Shown here: positions 1 to 7,691 of the stretch, piece by piece
Position numbering within the stretch: position 1 is the first letter of the stretch
Layout: each line of letters opens with the position of its first letter
NCBI GenBank assembly: GCA_025349905.2
Contig: MU625140.1
Coordinates: 1 to 10,847 of the forward strand
Reading direction: 5' to 3'
DNA from: Blastocladiella britannica
Taxonomy: Eukaryota > Blastocladiomycota > Blastocladiomycetes > Blastocladiales > Blastocladiaceae
Length of the DNA stretch: 10,847 bases
The notes under the pieces: generated by a model
What the model saw: the letters and a program-made list of their open reading frames with translations, nothing else
The model's database searches: none
Told to the model about the DNA's origin: nothing
Position numbers and translations under genes: made by a program

Positions 1-278
1 CTACGCCCAGCAATGGACGCCCATGCGCGACGAGTGCGAGAGTCGTGGTGGGCCACTTGCCGGCCGTAAGGCGGTGACCGAGGCGGGCATGGCTTGGTGC
101 TTCCTGTTCCCGTGGTGGTGGGTTCGGCGGATGGAGGCGGCCGCCGCGAACAAGGCGTGTGCGTCTGGATCGGCCGTCGGCAATGTTGCTCCTCCTGGGT
201 GCAGCAGCTGCGGCGGTCGAGGCCAAGTTCACGGCAAGGGTCGAGGCCGTGGACGAGGCGGCCGTGGTGGCCGCGTAG
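1..278 (+). other. Unresolved left-edge sequence, possibly the 3' end of an upstream gene
   Basis: I do not recognise a product here. Two plus-strand frames look partly coding. The frame open from base 2 begins with GC3-rich codons (YAQQWTPMRDECE) and later reads as an Arg/Gly-rich stretch (GKGRGRGRGGRGGR), but it stays open into the next gene and lacks a convincing stop. The frame ending in TAG at 276-278 reads EAKFTARVEAVDEAAVVAA with GC3-rich codons like those of the confirmed exons below. A gene ending at 278 with an intron or frame change somewhere in 60-205 is possible, but I could not find a phase-compatible GT...AG pair. The Arg/Gly run may be only the shadow frame of the Val/Glu/Ala one. 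Sequence to the left of the window is needed to decide. Confidence 0.25.
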
Positions 279-397
279 GCGTTTACTCGCCAATCTTCGA
301 CCCGGAATGTCGGAAAACGTGCCTCCTCCACCATTCAAGCTCGTGTGCTTTCCTTTGGCACTTTCCCGCAACGGACGAGTTCACGTATTTAGCGGTG

Positions 398-403
398 TAT
401 AAT
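398..403 (+). promoter_or_regulatory. TATA-like element upstream of cofactor B
   Basis: TATAAT lies about 62 bases before the cofactor B start codon, in a sharp drop from GC-rich to A/T-rich sequence. A second A/T element, TATATAA at 447-453, is only 11 bases from the ATG. It is too close to place a start site 30 bases downstream without losing the start codon, so the upstream element is the better core-promoter candidate. Motif only; the call is inferred. Confidence 0.3.
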
Positions 404-464
404 CAGTTTTTTCTCTTTACCGTATCGCAACCAACGTACCCAACCTTATATAAAAAAAAATCAT

Positions 465-1348
465 ATGAGCGGCCCTGCATATACAGTCTCGCTCGGAGGA
501 TCGCCCATTGTCACGGTGTTTGTCGAGTCCGACAACACCATTTCGTCCGAGCGCCGCTTTGACAAGAGCATTTCGGTCCCGCAGCTGCGCGTCAAGCTGG
601 AGCCCATCACGGGCGTCATGTCGTCGTCGCAAAAGCTGATGCTGTTGCGCGAGGCCGGCGGCACCAAGTTGCAGCCTCTGTGCGAAATCACGGGCGACGA
701 TAGCGTCCTGCTCGGGTCGTTCCCGATTGAAAACTTCATGACGATTCGGGTCCGCCGCGTCCTTTGCCTCCTCTCCTGGCATTATATTAACAGATTGCCA
801 TATTGCAATAACTACAGGTGATTGATCTCAACCCGTCTGGGAATGCGCGCAACCAGTACACGGACGTGTCGCTCGTGGACAAGTACGAGATGGAGGACGA
901 CAAGTACGACACGATGCGCGACACGGTGCGCGATTTCAAGCGCCGCAACAAGCTTGGCCGGTTCGACGACGCCCAGTCGATCGTGTCCACCGAGTCTCTG
1001 GCCGAGGCCGAGCACCAGCTTGCGGCCGCAGTGGCCGCGATCCCCGTCGGCTCGCGGTGCCAGGTGGAGATTGACGCTGCGGGCGGCGCGGACGCGGACG
1101 CGGCGGCAGGATCTGCGGCCATGTTCAAGAAACGCGGCGAGGTCAAGTTTGTGGGACTCGCCGACTTCAAGTCGGGCGTGTGGGTCGGTGTTGAGTACGA
1201 CGAGCCCGTGGGCAAGCACAATGGTACTGTCGCGGGCAAGAGTTACTTTACGGCTCGCAACAAGCACGGCGCGTTTGTGCGGACCAACAAGGTCCAAGTC
1301 GGCGACTTCCCTGAGCTCGATCTCTTCGACGAGCTCGAGGAAATGTAA
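465..1348 (+). CDS. TBCB: Tubulin-folding cofactor B (Ubl + CAP-Gly), 2 exons, 271 aa
   Basis: Exons 465-749 and 818-1348; the 68-nt intron is phase 0 (GTCCGC...CTACAG). Cofactor B receives alpha-tubulin after the cytosolic chaperonin and works with cofactor E in forming and recycling tubulin dimers. Residues 1 to about 95 form the N-terminal ubiquitin-like domain. The linker (about 96-145) carries the family signature DVSLVDKYEM, then DTVRDF and KLGRF. The CAP-Gly domain (about 171-258) has SRCQVEI, FVGLADFKSGVWVGVEYDEP, GKHNG (227-231, equivalent to the usual GKNDG) and the GAFV segment. The protein ends in EEM, resembling the acidic C-terminal tripeptide that contacts cofactor E in animals. 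An Ala/Asp/Gly-rich insertion (about 182-197) interrupts the first CAP-Gly strands. Length is slightly above the family's usual 230-250. Splicing restores the family sequence exactly (MTIR|VIDL). Fission yeast name: alp11. Confidence 0.95.
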
Positions 1349-1370
1349 AAATGTAAAAAATAACTGATGA

Positions 1371-1376
1371 TTTATT
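1371..1376 (-). terminator. Poly(A) signal AATAAA for kinesin-5
   Basis: Read on the minus strand this is a canonical AATAAA, 47 nt past the kinesin-5 stop codon. It sits 23 bp beyond the stop of the convergent cofactor B gene, so cleavage 10-30 nt downstream would put the kinesin 3' end at or inside the last cofactor B codons. No AATAAA is seen for cofactor B itself on the plus strand; only repeated TGTAAA appears just after its stop. Confidence 0.6.
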
Positions 1377-1422
1377 CAAAAATTGGACGCGGCTGGGCGG
1401 TCTGAAAGTACGTATACAAGTG

Positions 1423-4400
1423 TTATTGTAGCTGGGTGGAGGAAGATCCAGCGCTGTCGACGCGCAGCTGCTTGCCAAGGGCCGAAGCGGGTGCGACGGC
1501 GCCACCAAACTTGGGTTTGGGAAGCCTACTCAAGCCCGCGGGCGAGCTCGGCGGCACCAGGCCAGAGGCGCCGCCACCGCTGCTACCTACGCTTGCAAAC
1601 GCAAGCGTGTTCAGCTGGGGCCGGACGAGCATGGTCGGTGTCTCCAGCCTGCTCGGCGAGGACGTTGCGGACAGCGTCGGTGACGGCGTGGCAGGCGGAT
1701 CGTTTTCGTCGGCTGGTGCCGTGACTGGCCGCGGAGCAGCAGTGGCCTTGGCGATGAACCTTGGCGTTTGTGGCACGGGCGATGGAGGGATCCAGTCGAC
1801 GGGCTCAGCGCCCGAGAGCAGCTGCGTCGGGTCGGCCGCTGGCGAAACGCGGCCCTCCTCGTCGATATCGACGGAACTGGCAGCAGAACCGCTCTCCACT
1901 TCCATCGCGTCAGTCACTTTGATGTCGCCATCCGCGTCATTAACGGCCTGGAGAATCTGAACTCGGTTCAGAGCTGGCGGAATCTGATCGTCGCGTGGCG
2001 TCAGGTGGCGGCGTTTGGCCGGGCGCGGGATCTCGCCGCCCTCGCGCATGCGCTTGGTCGCCAGCGTGCACACTGCCTCCTCCAGCTTGGCGGTATCGCG
2101 CGAGAATCCGGAAACAAGTTGTCGAGAGTTGTCGACCAGATTCTGGCACTTGGGGGAGGTCGCACAACAAACATATATGGAGTCGGTAGATCGTTTTTGG
2201 GGAGGAAGATGTGAGAGAAACGTGTGCAAAATACAGTGAGTACGTAACGAAGAAATAAGGAATGAAAAGGGATACACACCTGGTGCTTCCAGAGCGAGAT
2301 TTCCGTGGACACGCTCTCCTTGTGCTGGGACACGGCGTCCTTGAACCCGGCAACGCCAGCAAGCGTGGTGGCATGCGCATGCACCACGCCATCCTTTGCG
2401 CGCGCAACGTGCGCCGCGCGTTCACCATCGGCCACATCCAGCAACCGGGTGCTCAAGTCAGCGTGGTGCGCAATTGCGGTCGAGACAGTCGACACGTGCA
2501 TTTCCTCGGAATCTTGCATCTTGACCAGTTGCGAGGCGCTCGCAGTGGCCACACCGACAACCCGATCGCGCTGCGTTTCGAGTGCGGCCCGGGCGCGCGA
2601 ACTGCCACTCTGGGTCACTGTCGAGTGAGCGGACACATCCTCCGACATGGCACGCAGCCTGCTACCAGCGTCGCTCGCGAATGACGCCAACCGCATCTGA
2701 GAGGCACCTGCTGCCGTCACTGTCGCATCCGTCGCACCGGCCCATGCCTGGACGGAATCCGCCGCAAAGCCAGAGATGAGCGACGTGACCTGGGCGACAA
2801 GGCGGTGCTCGAGGTCCGCCATGCGCTCCCGGCCTGCGGCAAGCGCGGCTTGAGATTGCGCAGAGATATCTTGCATCTCGCTCACCGAGGCTGCGTGCGA
2901 TGCCGCGACAAGACTCTGCAGAGCGTCGATCCGATGTGTTTGCGACGCCAGGTGTGCGCTGAGCGAATCAAAGACGGAAGCCAGATCAGCATCGGTTTGC
3001 TGCGACCACAGAGCGTGCTCGGCAGCGAAATCCGTCAGGGAAGCCCGCAAGTCGGCCGACTGGGACTCGTGTTGCTGGTGGAATGTACCCGACAGGTCCA
3101 GCACGTGCTTGTGGAACTTCTCCATTTGCTGGCGGAGGTCGCCGGTCATCGGGTGGTCGGCATACATGTGGAGCTGGTCCGTTACCGCGTCGAGCTGCGC
3201 ACACAGTCGGGCGCTGAAATCGTTAAAGCGCACGGCCGAAAGCGACTGATACGCGTTCACGTCGCCCACAAACTTTTCCAGCTGCTGCTGCACCATGCTG
3301 CCCACGTTGGTCTGAATGTCGTCAAACTGCTTGAGCTTGGCCGAGAGGACCTGCAGCTCGTCAATCAAGTCGCCGCGGAATCGGAGCACCTCGGTGTGGT
3401 TGTGGTCAATGAGTCCGTGGGCAGAGTCGAGCACGTCGTGAAGCCCGTCCACGTCGCGCTGGGCGGCCGAAATGGTCGTGGACATATCGTGCAGGAGCCC
3501 GCGCAGCGCAGCCTCCCGGCGCGAGACGGCAAGAAGCACGAGCCGGTCATCGCGCGCGCGGCCCTGCAGTCGCTGCACCGCGGTCGTGCGCTCCACCAAT
3601 TGCGCCTTGGTGACGTGATACGCGTCCTTGGCGCGCTCCAAGTCCACACGCGTCGCTTCGTGCAGCGAGCGCTCAGCCGTTAGCTCATCGTCCTTGACGG
3701 CCATGTCGAGTGCGTAGCGGTCTCGGAGCTGCCGCAGCTGCTCGCTGTCACGTTCGAGCTCCTCAAACCGCTCCTTGGGCAAAAAGACACCGTCCTTGTT
3801 GCGCGCCGCCAGCAGCTCGGCCTTGAGGCGCGTGATTTCGAGACCATAGTCGGCCAGGAGCTCCGTCTTTTTCAGTCGCTGGTTCGCGACCGGCTTGTTC
3901 TGGATGGCCATGGCGCGGTGCGCGTAGTCAAGGGTCGAAATCGTGTCTTCGACATTACTCGACACGGGCGAAACGGTCGCAATGATGGCAGTCTTTGCGC
4001 GGCCGCCAAGCGACTCTTGCAACAGCCGCGTCAATTTGGACTCGCGGTATGGGATGTGCGACTCGCGCTTGACGAGCGCATTGATCACGCGGGCAAGGTA
4101 CAGGAGCGACTTGTTGATCATGCCGGCCTCCCGCGCCGCACCGTACTCGGCGCCGGACCGCATCACGTTCTCGGAACCCGCCAGATCGACCAGGTTGAGT
4201 TTGCCGGTCTTGACCAGCTCCGCGCCCGGCTCGGGGCATTCCTTGATGTGCACCGTGATGGTAAAGATGCAGTGCGAGCGCGAGGACCGCTCGTTGAGCG
4301 CAGTGGCGGCGACGCGTCGCTTGGCCTGCGCCTCCTGGACCTTGACCATGGCCTCCGCGGCGTTGGCGACGTTGAGCTCCTCGGCGTTCTGCACAATCAC

Positions 4401-5094
4401 CTGCTTGTTGACGTCGTTGAACAGTTTGACGGCCATGGGCGCCTCTCCAATGGCAAAGAGATCGCGCAGCTCCTCATTGTACAGCTCCAGAGCCGAGAGC
4501 TTGACCGTGTAGTCCGAGTCGCCGTCCAAGGCATCGAGCGAGCGGAACAGCGCGTGGAGCGAGCGGGGGATCATGCCGGCGTCCACGGGCAGATCGCCCG
4601 ATCCAGGGTTGAGGGTCGTATTGCCCTCCATCGTGTGTCTATGTATGTTTTTTTGGTTGGATCGTGAGTTAAAGTACAGACGGATGCTCCTATGAGAAAG
4701 CTTACGTTTTTCCCGTGCCCGTCTGGCCATAGGCAAAAATGGTGCAGTTGTAGCCCTTGAGCACCTGTATATTTTGTATACCACCTCTGTCAGTTGTCGT
4801 GATCCAAGTATGTCGTAGCAAATCAAAGAAACGGACTTCGGACAGAATGGGATCCACCACCTCGCGGTAGACCATGGCCTGGGTGGCTTGGGGCGAAAAG
4901 ACGGCGTCGAACGTGTATCGCCGGTTGATATTGTTGCCAGCGACCAGGCCAAGCTCGCGCGCCTTGATGGCGTCAAATTTCAGCACGGTTGGGGTGTTGG
5001 ACTGCTCTTCACGCGCATTGACGGGTCGCGAGCGCACATACACGCGGATCTTGCCCTCGTGGGCGGACCCGGGCGGGGCATTGCCGGGGGCCAT
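1423..5094 (-). CDS. Kinesin-5 (Eg5/BimC/Cut7 family) mitotic motor, 4 exons, 1133 aa
   Basis: Exons in reading order: 5094-4837, 4764-4706, 4638-2280, 2148-1423. Introns are 72, 67 and 131 nt; the second splits the P-loop Thr codon. Kinesin-5 is a homotetrameric plus-end motor that cross-links and slides antiparallel spindle microtubules. The motor domain (about 15-350) shows GQTGTGKT (99-106), HTMEG, switch I NERSSRSH (221-228), switch II DLAGSE (257-262) and YRESKLTRLLQ. The family-specific neck follows: NKPVANQ (353-359), then a coiled coil with RLKAELLAARNKDGVFLPKE. A long helical stalk fills about 365-920. The tail has two Cdk-type sites: LTPR (T942) beside a basic patch, and PQTPR (T1020), which is BimC-box-like. 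Length is normal for the family. The frame is open upstream to an ATG at 5322, but the A/T element at 5183-5171 favours the 5094 start. The last acceptor could instead be 6 nt further on. Confidence 0.95.
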
Positions 5095-5170
5095 TGAGCG
5101 GGGGAGGGGGCGAAACAGCGCGCCAAATGAAGAGACGACCGGTGCGCGGGTCGGCGGGGCGAGCGTACTT

Positions 5171-5183
5171 TGTTTATTTATTT
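5171..5183 (-). promoter_or_regulatory. A/T-rich core promoter candidate for kinesin-5
   Basis: On the minus strand this reads AAATAAATAAACA, ending 76 bases before the kinesin-5 ATG at 5094. A near-identical element faces the other way in front of rec8 (5358-5370). The stretch 5095-5431 between the two genes holds no supported gene. It also contains TCACTCGCT twice (5183-5191 and 5261-5269) and a purine run with repeated AGCGA around 5230-5251. Functional roles are inferred from position only. Confidence 0.4.
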
Positions 5184-5357
5184 CACTCGCTTTCTGCGAC
5201 CGAGGTCGCTGCTGATTTTTGGCGGTATGAAGAGCGAAAAGCGAAGAGCGACTGCATTTCTCACTCGCTCTCCCGCAACTCTTGGAAATCGCGACCACCG
5301 TGTCTGGCTGTCTTGACTCCACTGACAGGACTCACGCCCCATTTCCGGTGCTCTCGG

Positions 5358-5370
5358 AAATAAATAAATA
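5358..5370 (+). promoter_or_regulatory. A/T-rich core promoter candidate for rec8
   Basis: AAATAAATAAATA ends 61 bases before the proposed rec8 start codon at 5432. It matches the oppositely oriented kinesin-5 element at 12 of 13 positions. A start site 25-35 bases downstream would fall near 5395-5405. That would leave the ATG at 5377 out of the transcript and leave the start at 5432 preceded by a short upstream ORF (5403-5435). Confidence 0.4.
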
Positions 5371-5402
5371 GCCAGCATGGTGTCCCCGACCTTGAACCAT
5401 CC

Positions 5403-5435
5403 ATGCGATCAAGCGCAATTTGCACATTGAAATGA
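5403..5435 (+). promoter_or_regulatory. Upstream ORF overlapping the rec8 start codon (ATGA)
   Basis: An ATG at 5403 opens a 10-codon ORF (MRSSAICTLK) whose TGA stop at 5433-5435 overlaps the rec8 ATG at 5432-5434 as ATGA. If the transcript starts downstream of the A/T element, ribosomes would meet this ORF first and rec8 translation would need leaky scanning or reinitiation. This is read directly from the sequence; the regulatory role is inference, and the overlap could be chance. Confidence 0.3.
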
Positions 5436-7639
5436 GCGACACCACCGCACGACCAGGGCTCGCAACTATCTGGGTGGCCGCGACGCTCGGGACCCGGGCC
5501 GCATGGCGCAAGCTGCCCAAAAAAGTTGTTACGGGCCTCAACGTTCCTCTTGCCTGGTATTTTATATACTTTTTGTAAATTTCTGAAGGCTCACATATTC
5601 CGACGTCAGTGACATGATTGCGCGTCCCGATGAGCCAATGACCCTTCGAGTTTCGGCCACGCTGCTGGTTGGCGTCTCGCGCATCTATGGCCATCAGTTT
5701 ATCTTGTACTCGAGTGAGTTTCCTCTTGTTTTCAATGGTAAGTTACACCTGACCCATACTACGTATAACTAGACGAAGTATGCCATGTCGATCAGCGGTT
5801 GCGGTACTTGCTCACTTCTGGCCGTGCGAACGAGGACAACACGCTCCTGCTGGGAAAGAACGAGGACGTGCGGCTGGACCCTTACCACCTCACGATCCAA
5901 GAGCACGTCGACATTGAAGACCTATTGCCTGGCAAGGTTCGCGATGATTGTTTGCCCAAAGGTCTTGATCTAACAAAAAAAAAAAACTACACTTAGGGAC
6001 CCGCGCTGTACATGGAGGCAGGGACTCCAGCCATGTTGCTTGCCGCAGCGTCACCAATGACACTTGCCGCTGCTGCCGGTTTGGAGTCCGAGCTTGACCT
6101 GTCCGCCATGCAGGTCGAGCAAGCCCGGGCGGTTGCCGCTGGGCCAGAGGGCGTGCGGGGCCTAATCACGCCGCTGGGCGGGTATTTGCCCTCGGGAATG
6201 GCCTCGACGCCGTCTGCTCCCGGTGGACCGCTTGATTTCTCGCGTCGGCTGACCACGTCAAGTCTCGGCGGGTGGTCGCCGAGTGCTGGCGAGGCCACGC
6301 TCACTGGATTCGAGCCGCAGCGCTTGCCTAGCGACTTGTACGTGCCGCCCGGTGAGGAAGAAGGGCTGCCCATGTTTGATTTGGGGTTAGGGCTTGACCT
6401 TCCATTTCCCGAGCCGCCCGAGCCCATGCCGGAGCCCGCGCCAGAGATGCCTTGGACAGGCGGGCCGGAGGAGCGCATCCACGGTCCGCCGACCGCAATG
6501 GGCGCTGAGCCAGAGATGGGGGCCGTTTCGTACGAACCGACAGCAGCCGAGCTGGGTCTCCAAGAACTGGAACATGAGCCTCCGCGAAAGCGCGCGCGGC
6601 CGGCAGCTGCTCGCACCAGCATTTCTCGAGCGCGCGCGGCCGAAGCTGCCAGCATCCTCATTCTTCCTGCCGCGCTCTACACGGACCCGGATGTCGTCAC
6701 CGCATCGCTGGTGACTCCGACACACTTGGGTGTGCCCGCAGCTCGTCACGCCGAGTTCCAGGCCGCGAGGATGGAGTGGCTGGCTCGTCCCGCACCGGCG
6801 ATCGAGGACATGGACTCGCGCATTGCCCGGCGATTTGTCGTTCGTCCGCAAAGCACGCTGCTTCGTGTACCGCAATTCGAGGCACCTTCTCCGATCCGCC
6901 CCGGTTTCGCCCCGGTTGCCTCGGATAGCTCCTTGCTCACTGCCGGCATGCCGTACGATCGCGACATTGAAGAAGCCCGCGCCTACTATGGCGAAAGAGA
7001 GGCGGGCGAGCCGCTGCATTTTGCTGAACCGGGCGAGCCGATGCCATTTACCGGAATGGGACCTGGCGCAGAGGAGGAGCCGCGGGCACGCTTCCCGTGG
7101 GAACTGTCGCGACCAGTCAGCGAGACTGGGCTCTATGAGCTTGAAAGGGACTTGCAGCGAGCGCAATTGGACACCCAGCGGGGAGTGTCGATGAGTCCTT
7201 TGCCGTACGTCCTGTTTTCATTTTCCTTTCTTCACGGACGAGGAATCTGACTTGTGTGCCACTAGCTTACCTGAAATCCCGCCTCTTGACTTGTCCCTGG
7301 GCGGCCAGTTTCGTGAAATTTCCGGTACGTTGCCCTGTTTGATGTCAAACTGACTGAGTTCTCACATTGACAATACATATAGAACCGCCGTCGGAACTCG
7401 CCGTCGAGGCTGAGATCCCCACCGTGGAGACTGAAGACGATCATTTCCAAGTGTACCTCGAGTCAGTCATGGCTGATCGGGAGGAGGAGCAGGTGACGCT
7501 CTCGACACTGGTTGCGCAAGCAGGTGGGACACGGTCGGCGGCGGCACAGGCGTTTTACCACGTACTTTCGCTGGCCTCTCGAAAGCGGCTCAAAGTAGCA
7601 CAGGATGTGCCGTACGGCGAGATTCACGTTCGTCTTTGA
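5432..7639 (+). CDS. rec8: Meiotic cohesin kleisin Rec8, 6 exons, 638 aa
   Basis: Exons: 5432-5556, 5610-5713, 5773-5936, 5997-7204, 7266-7324, 7383-7639; introns of 53, 59, 60, 61 and 58 nt. Rec8 replaces Rad21/Scc1 in the meiotic cohesin ring, joining Smc3 through its N-terminus and Smc1 through its C-terminus, and is cut by separase. The N-terminal domain shows ATIWVAATLGTR, RKLPKK, then DEPMTLRVSATLLVGVSRIYGHQF, aligning gap-free with fission yeast Rec8 as I recall it. The middle is disordered, Pro/Glu-rich, with a basic NLS-like PPRKRARP (326-333) and a candidate separase site DIEEAR (454-459). The C-terminal winged helix (about 575-638) has LSTLVAQAG and AFYHVLSLASRKRLKV, then PYGEI. 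The usual kleisin MFY start is missing: the protein begins MSDTTARPGL. Rec8 is preferred over Rad21 because of the IWVAATLG signature. Confidence 0.9.
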
Positions 7640-7679
7640 CAAGCGCTCTCTGTTTTTCCCAATCTCCCAAACCTTTTCG

Positions 7680-7685
7680 AATAAA
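7680..7685 (+). terminator. Poly(A) signal AATAAA of rec8, 7 bp before the abi ATG
   Basis: A canonical AATAAA begins 41 nt after the rec8 stop and ends 6 bases before the A of the abi start codon at 7692. Cleavage 10-30 nt further on would fall inside the first abi codons. The rec8 and abi transcripts would therefore overlap unless the two genes are co-transcribed. Confidence 0.55.
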
Positions 7686-7691
7686 ATTAGC

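Noticed and set aside
2262..4667. Long plus-strand open frames opposite the kinesin-5 stalk and motor
   Set aside because: They are antisense shadows of GC3-rich coding sequence. The minus-strand reading contains every kinesin motor motif and phase-consistent introns.
5095..5322. N-terminal extension of kinesin-5 starting at an ATG at 5322
   Set aside because: The frame is open, but the extension has no motor features and contains the A/T promoter-like element (5171-5183). The 5094 start gives a normal kinesin-5 N-terminus.
5557..5588. A 32-nt intron in rec8 (GT at 5557, AG at 5588)
   Set aside because: It is phase-compatible, but the acceptor at 5609 gives a 53-nt intron of the usual size and a gap-free fit to Rec8 (LACDMIARPDEP).
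5967..5990. A12 run as a possible retro-inserted poly(A) tail
   Set aside because: It lies inside rec8 intron 3 between a CTAAC branch motif and the TTAG acceptor, and there is no adjacent inserted gene or target duplication.
6387..7166. Minus-strand open frame of about 260 codons opposite rec8 exon 4
   Set aside because: No recognisable domain and no promoter or splice logic. The plus frame is continuous with confirmed kleisin N- and C-terminal domains.
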